DNA from: CAZLLE01 sp964560425
GTDB lineage: Bacteria; Campylobacterota; Campylobacteria; Campylobacterales; QNZT01
NCBI GenBank assembly: GCA_964560425.1
Contig: CAZLLE010000078.1
Location: 1 to 64,000 of the forward strand
Reading direction: 5' to 3'
DNA length: 64,000 nt
Below are positions 7,154-15,956 of the stretch, in pieces (position 1 is the stretch's first letter; every line of letters begins with the position of its first letter). The position numbers and the translations under genes are program-made. The notes beneath the pieces are model-generated. The model saw only the letters and a program-made list of their open reading frames with translations. It was not told where the DNA came from and ran no database searches.

Positions 7154-8998
7154 TTATTTAATTTTTAACAGTGGCTCAGAAAAATAGTTTCCCTGAAAAA
7201 AGTCAATACCTAAAGGCTTTAAACATTCATAAATAGTCTCACAATGAACAAACTCAGCAACTGTTTTCACTCCAATTTTCTTGGCTAATGCTACAATGCT
7301 TTCAACAATTTTCAGACTATTAATATCTTTATCTATATTTTTAATAAACTGTCCATCTATCTTAATAACATCTACATCAAGTTGCAAAAAACGACTAAAG
7401 TTTGAAGCATCTGATCCAAAATCATCAATATATATTTTTAATCCTACCTCTTTTAGTCTATTAAATTGATTTTTTGCACGATCTAACTCTAAAAGTGTTA
7501 TATTTTCAAGAATTTCCAATGCTACTCTACTAGGATCAATATTATACTCACTCAATTTTTCCATAATATATTCAACTAGATAGTCCGCTTTTATATCTTC
7601 ATCTGTAATATTAATTGAGAAATCAACATCTTTATATTGAAACTCTTGAAAACTTTTATTAATTACTATTTTTGTCAAAGAGGGAATAAGACCTACCAAT
7701 TTAGTAGCAGCTAAAAATTTACTAGGTGATATCATCTTGTTATTATCTTTAGCTCTTACTAAACACTCATATTTAGAAATTTCTTGAGTTTGAGCATCTA
7801 CAATAGGCTGATAAACAACTATTAGTTGATTATTATTAATTATTTTTCTAATCTTATGTACCCAAAATAGGTTTTCTTGATACTCTAGCTCTCTCTTTTT
7901 ATTGGAGACATAGAGCCTATAGCTATTTTTTTGACTATTTTTTACACTCTCAAGAGCTATTTTAGCATTTTCAAAAAGATTATGATACTCACTCTTATTT
8001 TTAGCTCTAGCAATTCCCACAGAAAAACTTATAAAAATTTCAACATCTAGGACTTTAATTATATTTTTTGAAAAAATATTTTGCAAAGATTTTATAAAAT
8101 TAATATCTTGATCTACATAAAAATTTTCAATTAAAAATACAAATTCATCAGAACCTATATGAAACAGCTCTATTTTATCACTCTGATAAAGTTTTAATTC
8201 TCGTGCTACTTGAATCAAAATTTGATCTGTAAAATCACTTCCAAAAAGTCTATTTAAACTACCAAAATTATCTAAATCCAAAAAGATAAGAGATAACTTA
8301 TCTTTATAAATATTCATTTTTTCATTTAAAGCAAATCTATTTGGTAATTCACTCAAACTATTTACTCTCAATTTATAAGATAGAACTTGGTTCTTCTCTT
8401 TTAGACTTTGATTTAGGAGTTTTACTCTTAAATTTGCTTTGGTTAAAACCTTTTCATGTTTATTATAGACAAAATCCAAAAAAAATAGAAACATCATAAG
8501 AAAAAAATAGGCAACATTTACCCTTGCAATCTCATTTAATGTCATGGAAAAATCATTAGGGAAATAGATCCAAAAAAAGAGAACCATAACCATGCTAGAT
8601 AAATATATATATAAAGATACTAGATATCCTTTTACTACAAATGAGATAAATATTAGAATAAAATAGAATAGCATTTGACTACTATCATCTTGTAAAACAA
8701 AAACTGCCCGGCTAAAGATAATAAATACCAAAACTATTGCAACTGTTATACTAATATCAAAATAGCTTTTATTGTACCTGATGGAAGAGATAAAGACAAA
8801 ACTAATAAACAGTAGACTATAAACAACAACATCTAGCCCAACTATATCATTATAAAAAATTTCATAAGGTAGATATAAAATCAAAAATAGAGTCATCCAA
8901 TTTATAAATAAAAATCTATATTTTAAGATAGTTTCATTTTCATCAAAAATATGATTCGATGTAGAAAAATTTTCTACTAAATGGAAGACTCTATCCAT
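7154..8998 (-). CDS. membrane GGDEF/EAL protein with altered signature motifs
   Basis: The protein (614 aa from ATG 8998) has five to six N-terminal membrane helices (to about residue 180), a short coiled coil, a GGDEF-like domain whose signature is GSDEF (about residues 282-286), and a C-terminal EAL-like domain with signature ECL (E411), ALEILENI, YIDDFGSDASN and VKTVAEFV. Retained E, DD and K-type positions suggest the phosphodiesterase half may be active. The cyclase motif is near-consensus, so either activity is possible. It probably changes c-di-GMP levels at the inner membrane. I chose ATG 8998 rather than an upstream start because GGAGG, formed by the last codons of thiS, lies 5 nt before it. 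It is the last gene of the argD-to-GGDEF run. Confidence 0.85.
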   Translation of the reverse strand: MDRVFHLVENFSTSNHIFDENETILKYRFLFINWMTLFLILYLPYEIFYNDIVGLDVVVYSLLFISFVFISSIRYNKSYFDISITVAIVLVFIIFSRAVFVLQDDSSQMLFYFILIFISFVVKGYLVSLYIYLSSMVMVLFFWIYFPNDFSMTLNEIARVNVAYFFLMMFLFFLDFVYNKHEKVLTKANLRVKLLNQSLKEKNQVLSYKLRVNSLSELPNRFALNEKMNIYKDKLSLIFLDLDNFGSLNRLFGSDFTDQILIQVARELKLYQSDKIELFHIGSDEFVFLIENFYVDQDINFIKSLQNIFSKNIIKVLDVEIFISFSVGIARAKNKSEYHNLFENAKIALESVKNSQKNSYRLYVSNKKRELEYQENLFWVHKIRKIINNNQLIVVYQPIVDAQTQEISKYECLVRAKDNNKMISPSKFLAATKLVGLIPSLTKIVINKSFQEFQYKDVDFSINITDEDIKADYLVEYIMEKLSEYNIDPSRVALEILENITLLELDRAKNQFNRLKEVGLKIYIDDFGSDASNFSRFLQLDVDVIKIDGQFIKNIDKDINSLKIVESIVALAKKIGVKTVAEFVHCETIYECLKPLGIDFFQGNYFSEPLLKIK

Positions 8999-8999
8999 T

Positions 9000-9200
9000 T
9001 TAGCCTCCACCAACAAAGTGTAAAAACTCTATTTTATCACCTTCAGAAATTTTGGTATTTTCCCAATTCTCTTTTTTTACTACCTCCATATTTATTGCAG
9101 CTGCCATAGTTTTCTCTTCTATACCTAGCTCTTTTAATAGATTTAAAACTGTTATATCCTCATCTATATTTCTATTTTCACCATTTATAATTACCTTCAA
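9000..9200 (-). CDS. thiS: sulfur carrier protein ThiS
   Basis: This 66-aa ubiquitin-fold protein ends in the diagnostic Gly-Gly tail (FLHFVGGG) and contains the ThiS-like ITVLNLLKELGIEEKTMAAAINMEVVKKENW stretch. In thiamine biosynthesis its C-terminal glycine is thiocarboxylated and donates sulfur to the thiazole ring through ThiG. No thiG, thiF or thiH gene is adjacent here. It lies 3 nt after the midA-like gene and 1 nt before the GGDEF/EAL gene, whose ribosome site it provides. Confidence 0.85.
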   Translation of the reverse strand: MKVIINGENRNIDEDITVLNLLKELGIEEKTMAAAINMEVVKKENWENTKISEGDKIEFLHFVGGG

Positions 9201-9203
9201 AAT

Positions 9204-10232
9204 TTATCCTTTTTTTCTAAAAACAACACCCTTAAATCTTTCACCCATGAATGTTGGATCCATTAATACTTTTGCACGATTTACCTCTGATTGGTACGCT
9301 TTTTCAGTTACATTTTTTCGTAACTCTTCTAATAAATCAGCGATACCAAACTCAACAAGCATAGCAAGTTGAGTCTTATACATCTCACACTCTATCCCAC
9401 TTTGATTAAAAGCATCAATAAGATGTGAAAAATTTACATCATAAGTAATATCACTCTTTTTGTATAACTCTTGCATAGTTACATTTTGAGGTTTTTCCTC
9501 CTCTTGTGTAACCAAATTTGTCAATGAGAAGAATGGATAACTATGATGTTCATGATAAATACGAATAGAAAAATCTACTCTCTTCTCTTTATCACCATAA
9601 TCAAATGTTACAAACTCAAATTTTTTGATTGCTTTTGCCATAGAGGCAGCAAATGACTCAAATCCCACTGAAATTTCACCATTTTTGATACCATACTTTT
9701 GAACTAACTTTTTGATCTCTTCTGATTGAGGTTTAAAATTTGGTTCAAAAGAGTCCATAAAAACCATTTTGTCATCTTTGACTAACTCACAAGCAAAAGC
9801 ATCAAAAATCTCATTTGCAACTACAAATGCACTCTCTAACTCAACCTCATCAAAAGATGAAAAGTGAGAAAGAGTAACAACATCACCAAATGACTCCTGA
9901 AAATATTTAATCTGTGCTTCAATATTCTCTTTATGAGGTTCAATAATAACAAAATTAAGAGTATCCAATAAAGAGGGCTTTAGAGTATAGATAAACTGTA
10001 CAATATCCGCCAACATATACCCCTGATGAGCCCCCACTTCTACAATAGTTGTATCTTCTGGTAAAAACCCCTCCTCTACTACTTTAATAAATCTATTGGC
10101 AATACTTCCACCAAAAAACATACTACTACTTACTGCTGTGTAAAAATCACCTTTTTTACCAATTGTGCGAAATTTGGCATAATAACCATCTTTGGCATAG
10201 AGCCAATCATTCATAAATTTACTAAATTGCAT
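9204..10232 (-). CDS. SAM-dependent methyltransferase, MidA/NDUFAF7 (DUF185) family
   Basis: The protein (about 342 aa) shows the family pattern: N-terminal FMNDWLYAKDGYYAK, then GDFYTAVSSSMFFGGSIANRF, the SAM-binding glycine-poor motif TIVEVGAHQGYMLADIVQFI, VVANEIFDAFAC and VTFDYGDKEKR. Eukaryotic members methylate an arginine of respiratory complex I subunit NDUFS2; bacterial substrates are not established. A GTG at 10235 directly precedes the ATG at 10232, and either could be used. The start overlaps the end of the TolC-like gene, so it is translationally coupled. Confidence 0.82.
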   Translation of the reverse strand: MQFSKFMNDWLYAKDGYYAKFRTIGKKGDFYTAVSSSMFFGGSIANRFIKVVEEGFLPEDTTIVEVGAHQGYMLADIVQFIYTLKPSLLDTLNFVIIEPHKENIEAQIKYFQESFGDVVTLSHFSSFDEVELESAFVVANEIFDAFACELVKDDKMVFMDSFEPNFKPQSEEIKKLVQKYGIKNGEISVGFESFAASMAKAIKKFEFVTFDYGDKEKRVDFSIRIYHEHHSYPFFSLTNLVTQEEEKPQNVTMQELYKKSDITYDVNFSHLIDAFNQSGIECEMYKTQLAMLVEFGIADLLEELRKNVTEKAYQSEVNRAKVLMDPTFMGERFKGVVFRKKG

Positions 10233-11418
10233 CACTCATCTTTGTATAAAGTTTTAAAAATTCTAGCTGAATATCAATTTCATAAATTTGACTATCAGCA
10301 AAGGATATAGCTTTTGAATTTTTCATCATCTCTACATCACTTTTTGTCTTCTCTCCTGCAAGAAGAGACTCTTTTGTTGAACTCAAAAGTGAACTATAAA
10401 GTCTTACATCTTCATTTGCAATAGCTTCTCTTTGTTTGAGTATATCTATTGTGTGAATAATGGTCTCAAACATATGAATCAACTCTCGTCTCTTATCCTC
10501 AATCTCTAACTTTGATTTAATATACTCCAACTTTCTAATCTGAATATTTCTTATAATATTAATATCAAAAATAGGCATAGATACTCGTAAACCATAGTTG
10601 GTAGATTCATTATTTTGTTTAAACATTCTAAAGCTATCTTCTCTATTATTATATTCACCAAATAGAGAAATAGTTGGAAGATAGTTAGATATTGTCATAT
10701 TTTTTAGATATTGCATCTGTTTACTTTTACTTTTGACACCAAAAAGATCAAGATTTTTTGAGATAAACTCATCTTTAGAGACTAATTCAAATTTTGGTAA
10801 ATTAATATCTCTATAATCTTTGTCACTCAAATTTTTAAACTCTTGAAGCAAAACAAACTCTCTCTGTTTTAGATCAAGAAGCTGTTGGGAAGTTGTACTT
10901 TTAGCTAGAATCGCACTATCTAAAAAACTACTATCCAACAATCCATTATCAAACTGCTCTCTTTTACGAATAATATCTATCTTTTTATTCTCTATCAGAT
11001 ATTTTAACTTCTCTATCTGAAAATCTAATTTTTTGAGATTTAAAACACTCTCATAAAGTGAGCTAATCAAAGATTGCTCTTTGAGTGATGTTGAGACTTG
11101 TGTAAACTCTTCAGAAGCATTAGAGTATTTAATTGCAAAATATATACCACCACTCTTAAAGATAGGTTGATCTATCGAGATTCTAAAATATTTAGCGGTA
11201 TTCTCTTTTGAGTATTGATCACTTTTAAAATAAGAGTAGGAGGCAATAATAGGATTAATCCAATCATACCTAAGATTAGTGGCATTTTTTTTATCAATAT
11301 CTTTACTAAGATTTATCTGCTCCTGTTTTGAGCTTGAGAGTTGATTGATCCCATCTCCTGCCACCAAAAAAGTGGCAAGAAAACTACAGCTTAGAAAAAG
11401 CTTTTTCAAGTTTTTCAA
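10222..11418 (-). CDS. TolC-family outer membrane efflux protein (TTG start)
   Basis: The 398-aa protein has a signal peptide (MKNLKKLFLSCSFLATFLVAG) and two repeated long alpha-helical/strand units typical of OEP/TolC channels (residues about 45-220 and 230-395, with YGLRVSMPIFDINIIRNIQIRKLEY in the second). It would form a trimeric channel across the outer membrane. No partner membrane-fusion or RND/ABC gene is adjacent, so it is an orphan channel or serves a distant pump. The start codon is TTG 11418, with GGAGG 6 nt upstream. The first 35 nt lie inside the end of argD, an unusually deep overlap. It is somewhat shorter than E. coli TolC (about 490 aa). Confidence 0.8.
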   Translation of the reverse strand: MKNLKKLFLSCSFLATFLVAGDGINQLSSSKQEQINLSKDIDKKNATNLRYDWINPIIASYSYFKSDQYSKENTAKYFRISIDQPIFKSGGIYFAIKYSNASEEFTQVSTSLKEQSLISSLYESVLNLKKLDFQIEKLKYLIENKKIDIIRKREQFDNGLLDSSFLDSAILAKSTTSQQLLDLKQREFVLLQEFKNLSDKDYRDINLPKFELVSKDEFISKNLDLFGVKSKSKQMQYLKNMTISNYLPTISLFGEYNNREDSFRMFKQNNESTNYGLRVSMPIFDINIIRNIQIRKLEYIKSKLEIEDKRRELIHMFETIIHTIDILKQREAIANEDVRLYSSLLSSTKESLLAGEKTKSDVEMMKNSKAISFADSQIYEIDIQLEFLKLYTKMSDAI

Positions 11419-12562
11419 AACCTTCCTCCATCTCCTCTTTGCTAATAGTAAGAGGAGGCAAAAACCTAAGTGTATTACGACCCGCTTTTAATACTAAAAG
11501 AGATTCATCAAATGAGAGAGATATAATTTTTGCTAAAGTATCTCCATCTTTTATACGAAGACCTCTCATGAGACCTAATCCGACACTTTTTTCTACTATA
11601 TGTGGATATTTTTTACAAAAGCTATCAAGTTTTTCTTCAAATGAGATCAAAGAGTGGTCTAACTCTCCACTATCTTTCAAATCTTCCAAAATATTTAAAA
11701 CTTCCAATGAAGCTGAACTTACAAGGTAATTTCCACCAAAAGTAGAACCATGATCACCCGCTTTTAGAACATCTTTTAATCTTGTCATAACTGCACCAAT
11801 AGGAACACCACCACCAAGACCTTTTGCAACAGTAACAATATCTGGTTCTATCTCATAAAGATTTGAGGCTAACATTTCACCCGTTCTATAAATTCCAGTC
11901 TGCACCTCATCAACAATTAATAAAATATCTTTTTCTTTAAGTAATTTTGCCAACTCTTGTACTTCAGCTTTATCTTGTGGTTCTACTCCACCCTCTCCTT
12001 GTACAAGCTCTATCATAACTGCTATAGTATGATCATCCAACATTGATTCTACACTCTCCATATTAGGAGCATAAACAAATCCATCAGGAAATGGTCCAAA
12101 ATAGTTATGCATACTTTTTTGACCTGTTGCTTTTAGAGTAGAGATCGTTCTTCCATGAAAAGAGTTTTCAAGAGTAATAATTTTATATCTTTTTGGAATA
12201 CCATCCACTTCACCATATTTTCTAGCAATTTTAATCGCACCCTCATTTGCTTCAGCTCCACTATTACCGAAAAAAACTGACATATCATAACCACTAAGTT
12301 CTACCAATTTTTTGGCTAATTTAGCTTGAGGTTCAATCAAGAATAGATTAGAGATATGTGTAATATTTCTAACTTGATCACATATAATATTAGAGACTCT
12401 TTCATTTGCATGACCGACACTAACAACACCAATTCCAGATGTAAAATCTATATACTCTCTGTTATTCTCATCAAAAAGAGTGGCATTACGACCACTCTTA
12501 AAATTTACATAATTTCGTGCATAAGTTGGCAATACAAATGCTTGATCCATTTCCTTAAACAT
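11384..12562 (-). CDS. argD: acetylornithine aminotransferase
   Basis: The 392-aa class III PLP aminotransferase carries the conserved NSGAEANEGAIKIARKYG, SFHGRTISTL, ELVQGEGGV, LLIVDEVQTGIYRTG and VAKGLGGGVPIGAV motifs, with K247 as the expected Schiff-base lysine. It converts N-acetylglutamate semialdehyde to N-acetylornithine in arginine synthesis and may also serve as succinyldiaminopimelate aminotransferase. It heads a minus-strand run with the TolC-like, MidA-like, thiS and GGDEF/EAL genes. An AAGGAA site precedes the ATG. Confidence 0.92.
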   Translation of the reverse strand: MFKEMDQAFVLPTYARNYVNFKSGRNATLFDENNREYIDFTSGIGVVSVGHANERVSNIICDQVRNITHISNLFLIEPQAKLAKKLVELSGYDMSVFFGNSGAEANEGAIKIARKYGEVDGIPKRYKIITLENSFHGRTISTLKATGQKSMHNYFGPFPDGFVYAPNMESVESMLDDHTIAVMIELVQGEGGVEPQDKAEVQELAKLLKEKDILLIVDEVQTGIYRTGEMLASNLYEIEPDIVTVAKGLGGGVPIGAVMTRLKDVLKAGDHGSTFGGNYLVSSASLEVLNILEDLKDSGELDHSLISFEEKLDSFCKKYPHIVEKSVGLGLMRGLRIKDGDTLAKIISLSFDESLLVLKAGRNTLRFLPPLTISKEEMEEGFEKLEKAFSKL

Positions 12563-12693
12563 ATTTAAATTCCTTAAATTATTCTACCTAATGATTTATT
12601 TTATCTGTTCATTTATTAAAATTTGATAGAATCCTGATACTCAAACAGTAGAGTTCAGTTATAGTAGAATTTTACAACAAAGGATGGTAGAGT

Positions 12694-12780
12694 ATGGGTA
12701 AATTTTTAGGTTTTTTACTTCTTCTTTTAAGCAGTACTCTTATAGCATGGTTAGCTTTATTTGAACTATTAAAGGATTAA
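12694..12780 (+). CDS. 28-aa membrane peptide leading the XpaC/TelA cassette
   Basis: A short frame starts at ATG 12694 and ends 2 nt before the next gene. Its 28 residues (MGKFLGFLLLLLSSTLIAW followed by LALFELLKD) form a single hydrophobic helix with a charged tail. The AAAGGA of its own 3' end supplies the ribosome site for the XpaC-like gene, supporting coupled translation. Upstream, AAAGGATGG lies about 11 nt before the ATG, a loose match. It may be a genuine membrane peptide or a leader; the family is not recognised. Confidence 0.5.
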   Translation: MGKFLGFLLLLLSSTLIAWLALFELLKD

Positions 12781-12782
12781 TT

Positions 12783-13625
12783 ATGGCATCAGCAGCAAAA
12801 AGATACGATCCAAAAGAAAAGACGAACAAAACACTTAAGGGCACTTTTTTATATTTGATACTTGTTCCAATTGTTCTTACTTTAATTGTTGCATTTTTAC
12901 AAGGAGATGTATCAGCAATTGTCTCAAATGCTATCTCATTTGGGCTATTTCTACTTACGGCATCTATTGCTAAAAGAGGCTTTGAGATAGAGAAAGTATA
13001 TAAAAATAGCAAACTTGCAAAAGCTCCAAAATTACCATACAAAACAACAGCTGCGTTTATGTTAGGAGTTTCAACATTTTATACATCAAACTTTTGTACT
13101 AGTAACACATTTATTCTCAGTATTGTTTTAGGAGTAAGTGCATTTGTTGGATTTTATCTATATTACGGACTTGATCCAAGAAAAGATAAAATAGGCAATC
13201 TAAGATTTGGGGCAAGTGCAGAAGATGTAATTAGAATTACAGGAGAAGCAAAAGAGAGAATAGGAAATTTGAAAAATTTGAAACATAAATTAGACACACA
13301 AATTTCTAAAGATATTTTAACAAATATTGTTACTCAAACACAAGAGATTGTTGATGCAATAGAAGAGAATCCAAATGATTTAGATAGAGCTAGAAAATTT
13401 TTTAATATCTATTTAGCTAGAACAGAAAAAATTACAAGAGAATATATCGAAAATATTGAAAGTGAAAATTTAGACGATAAAATGCGTCAAAGTTACACCG
13501 ATCTCTTGACAAATGTACAACAAACAATCGTAGATCAAAAAGAAAAACTAAATGATGACGATTTAATAAAACTAGATGTGCAGATGGAAGCACTAAAAAA
13601 ACAATTAAAACATGAAGGAGTGTAA
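12783..13625 (+). CDS. XpaC-like membrane protein (5-bromo-4-chloroindolyl phosphate hydrolysis family)
   Basis: The 280-aa protein has four membrane segments in two hairpins (about residues 20-38, 43-62, 88-101 and 109-128) followed by a cytoplasmic helical domain (150-280). This is the architecture of the XpaC family, which is commonly encoded beside TelA-like proteins. No enzymatic residues are evident and the hydrolase name is historical. It is 2 nt after the 28-aa peptide and 2 nt before the TelA-like gene (GAAGGAG site), so the four to five genes of this cassette form one operon. A role in envelope stress or toxic anion/lipid stress is inferred from the partners. Confidence 0.75.
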   Translation: MASAAKRYDPKEKTNKTLKGTFLYLILVPIVLTLIVAFLQGDVSAIVSNAISFGLFLLTASIAKRGFEIEKVYKNSKLAKAPKLPYKTTAAFMLGVSTFYTSNFCTSNTFILSIVLGVSAFVGFYLYYGLDPRKDKIGNLRFGASAEDVIRITGEAKERIGNLKNLKHKLDTQISKDILTNIVTQTQEIVDAIEENPNDLDRARKFFNIYLARTEKITREYIENIESENLDDKMRQSYTDLLTNVQQTIVDQKEKLNDDDLIKLDVQMEALKKQLKHEGV

Positions 13626-13627
13626 AT

Positions 13628-14821
13628 ATGGGAAAAGAGACAAAAGTAACAGAAACTTTAGAAACCACACAAGAGAAAATTGGCGAAAGTGCCAAAGAGT
13701 TGGCAAAAACAGTTCAAGAGATTGATGCAATTGATGATCTAGCCGATCCAAACAAAGATGTCATAAAATATGAAGAGGCAAATACAAAAGAGCAAACATA
13801 CATAGAGATGTTAGCAAAAGAGATAGATATCAAAGATCCAAACTCTGTGATATTTTTTGGTTCAAAAGCTCAAGAGCATATTAATACGATAGCTGAGAGT
13901 ATGCTAGAGGGTGTTCAAAACAAAGATATTGGAACAGCTGGAGATTCACTAAATAACCTCGTCGCTGCTATCAAAGGTTTTGATATAGATGGACTAAATC
14001 CAAATATGAAACAGGGATTTTTCTCAAAAATGTTGGGTCTAGCAAGTCCTGCTGTAAAGTTTATGGGAAAATATGAAGATGTAAAGACACAGATAGATCA
14101 TATTATAGACTCATTGGAGATGCAAAAGTCTCAACTATTAGTGGACATTGAGACACTTGATAAACTTTATGATGTAAACTTTGAATATTTTAAAGAGCTA
14201 GAGGTATATATAGCAGCAGGAGCATTTAAACTAAAAGAGCTAGATACCAAAATTATTCCTCAAATAAAAAAAGAGGCTGGAACTAGCAAAAAAATGGCAA
14301 AATCTCTACAACTTCAAGATATTGTAGCAACAAGAAACGATCTTGAAAGAAGAGTTCATGATCTAAGACTTACTAGACAAGTATCTATGCAGGCACTTCC
14401 TAGTATTAGAATCGTTCAAGAGAGTGATAAAAATATCATCTCAAAAATAAATTCTACAATAGTAAATACTGTGCCACTTTGGAAAAATCAACTTGCACAA
14501 ACAGTAACAATATATAGAACAGCAGAAGCTGCCAAATCTATTAAAAATGCAAACGACTTAACAAATGATCTTTTAGCCGAAAATGCCAAAAATCTAAAAG
14601 CTGCGAATAAAGCTGTTCGTGAAGAGGTAGAGAGAGGTGTTTATGATATTGAAACAATCAAACAAGCAAATCAAACACTTATTGATACAATCAACGAAAG
14701 TTTAGAGATTACAAATAGAGGTCAAGCTGCAAGAAAAGAGGCAGAAAAAGAGCTACTTGCAATAGAAAAACAACTTAGTGATGCACTTATTGCTGCAGGA
14801 ACTAAGAAAAAAAGAAAGTAA
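13628..14821 (+). CDS. TelA-like toxic anion resistance protein
   Basis: The 397-aa, almost wholly helical protein has the signature of the TelA/KlaA family: GFFSKMLG, KYEDVKTQIDHIIDSLEMQKSQLLVDIETLDKLYD, IAAGAFKLKELD, then DLERRVHDLRLTRQVSMQALPSIRIVQESDKNIISKINSTIVNTVPLWKNQLAQTV. It has no signal peptide and no membrane helix, so it is cytoplasmic or peripherally membrane-bound. Family members are linked to tellurite, antibiotic and phage-inhibition resistance; the molecular activity is unknown. It lies between the XpaC-like and SPFH genes with 2-nt and 17-nt gaps. Confidence 0.85.
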   Translation: MGKETKVTETLETTQEKIGESAKELAKTVQEIDAIDDLADPNKDVIKYEEANTKEQTYIEMLAKEIDIKDPNSVIFFGSKAQEHINTIAESMLEGVQNKDIGTAGDSLNNLVAAIKGFDIDGLNPNMKQGFFSKMLGLASPAVKFMGKYEDVKTQIDHIIDSLEMQKSQLLVDIETLDKLYDVNFEYFKELEVYIAAGAFKLKELDTKIIPQIKKEAGTSKKMAKSLQLQDIVATRNDLERRVHDLRLTRQVSMQALPSIRIVQESDKNIISKINSTIVNTVPLWKNQLAQTVTIYRTAEAAKSIKNANDLTNDLLAENAKNLKAANKAVREEVERGVYDIETIKQANQTLIDTINESLEITNRGQAARKEAEKELLAIEKQLSDALIAAGTKKKRK

Positions 14822-14838
14822 CAAAATAGGATACAATT

Positions 14839-15939
14839 ATGGCTTTATGGGATAGTATATTTGGTGAATTTATTGATGTTATAGATTGGCTTGATGATAG
14901 TGATAATACGATGGTATATCGCTTTGAGAGACACAATAACGAGATCAAATATGGAGCAAAACTCACCGTGCGTGAGACACAAGCGGCAGTTTTTGTAAAT
15001 GAGGGAGAGATAGCAGATGTTTTAGGACCAGGACTGTATGAACTTGAAACCAAAAATATTCCTATCTTATCATCACTTCAACATTGGGATCATCTATTTA
15101 ACTCACCATTTAAAGCAGAAGTTTATTTCTGTAATCTCAAAAGATTTACAGACCTAAAATGGGGAACCAAAAATCCTATAATGCTCAGAGATGAAGAGTT
15201 TGGAGCTGTAAGACTTCGAGCATTTGGTATATATGAGATAAAAATTAAAGACCCAAAAAAGTTTATTCAAGAGATTGTTGGAACTGATGGACACTTTAGA
15301 GTAGAGGAGATTAGTGACCAACTTAGAAATATTATTATTTCAAGATTTACAAGTATTGTAGCTAGTTCAAAAATACCTGTACTTGATCTTGCTGCAAACT
15401 ATGAACAACTTAGTACCTATATCACTCAAAAAATTGCAGATGAATTTAATGATTATGGAATTGAGCTTACAAAAGTAATTATAGAAAATATTTCACTTCC
15501 TCCTGCTGTAGAAGAGGCATTAGACAAAAGAACTAGTATGGGTATGGTTGGTGATTTGAGCAAATATCTTGAATTTCAAGCCGCTGAATCTATGAGCAAT
15601 AATAAAAATGGCGGTGGATCTTCTGTCGCTTCTGATGCTGTAGCCATGGGTGTTGGTTTTGCAATGGCAGAAAAACTTAGTAACTCTATGGGCAAAAAAG
15701 AGAGTAATACCTCAAATACTCCACCTCAAATTAAATCTGAGAAAATATACTACTATGCTGAGGGTAAAAAGCCGATAGGACCTTTTAGTATTGATGAATT
15801 TGAAACATTTGTAAGGGAGAGTACAGTAACACCAAATACACTCATGTGGAAAGTAGATATGAAAGATTGGCAAAAAGCGAAAGATATTGAAGAGATGAAA
15901 TCACTCTTTAATATCTCTTCTACACCGCCACCTTTATAA
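14839..15939 (+). CDS. SPFH/Band 7 protein (YdjI-like) with C-terminal GYF_2 domain
   Basis: Residues about 30-240 match the YdjI-type SPFH (prohibitin-like) domain: AKLTVRETQAAVFVNEGEIADVLGPGLYEL, FGAVRLRAFGIYEIKI, YGIELTKVIIENISLPPAVEEALDKR. A Gly/Ser-rich, low-complexity linker follows. Residues 302-357 form a GYF_2-like domain (YYYAEGKKPIGPFSIDEF, then LMWKVDMKDW), which in other proteins binds proline-rich peptides. There is no obvious membrane helix. YdjI-like proteins act at membranes with PspA-like or zinc-ribbon partners, and here the downstream gene is a zinc-ribbon membrane protein, so a membrane-stress complex is a fair inference. Confidence 0.8.
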   Translation: MALWDSIFGEFIDVIDWLDDSDNTMVYRFERHNNEIKYGAKLTVRETQAAVFVNEGEIADVLGPGLYELETKNIPILSSLQHWDHLFNSPFKAEVYFCNLKRFTDLKWGTKNPIMLRDEEFGAVRLRAFGIYEIKIKDPKKFIQEIVGTDGHFRVEEISDQLRNIIISRFTSIVASSKIPVLDLAANYEQLSTYITQKIADEFNDYGIELTKVIIENISLPPAVEEALDKRTSMGMVGDLSKYLEFQAAESMSNNKNGGGSSVASDAVAMGVGFAMAEKLSNSMGKKESNTSNTPPQIKSEKIYYYAEGKKPIGPFSIDEFETFVRESTVTPNTLMWKVDMKDWQKAKDIEEMKSLFNISSTPPPL

Positions 15940-15956
15940 TAAGTTAACTATACTCT

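Noticed and set aside
12740..13042. Minus-strand 100-codon frame
   Set aside because: Antisense shadow of the XpaC-like gene with no ribosome site.
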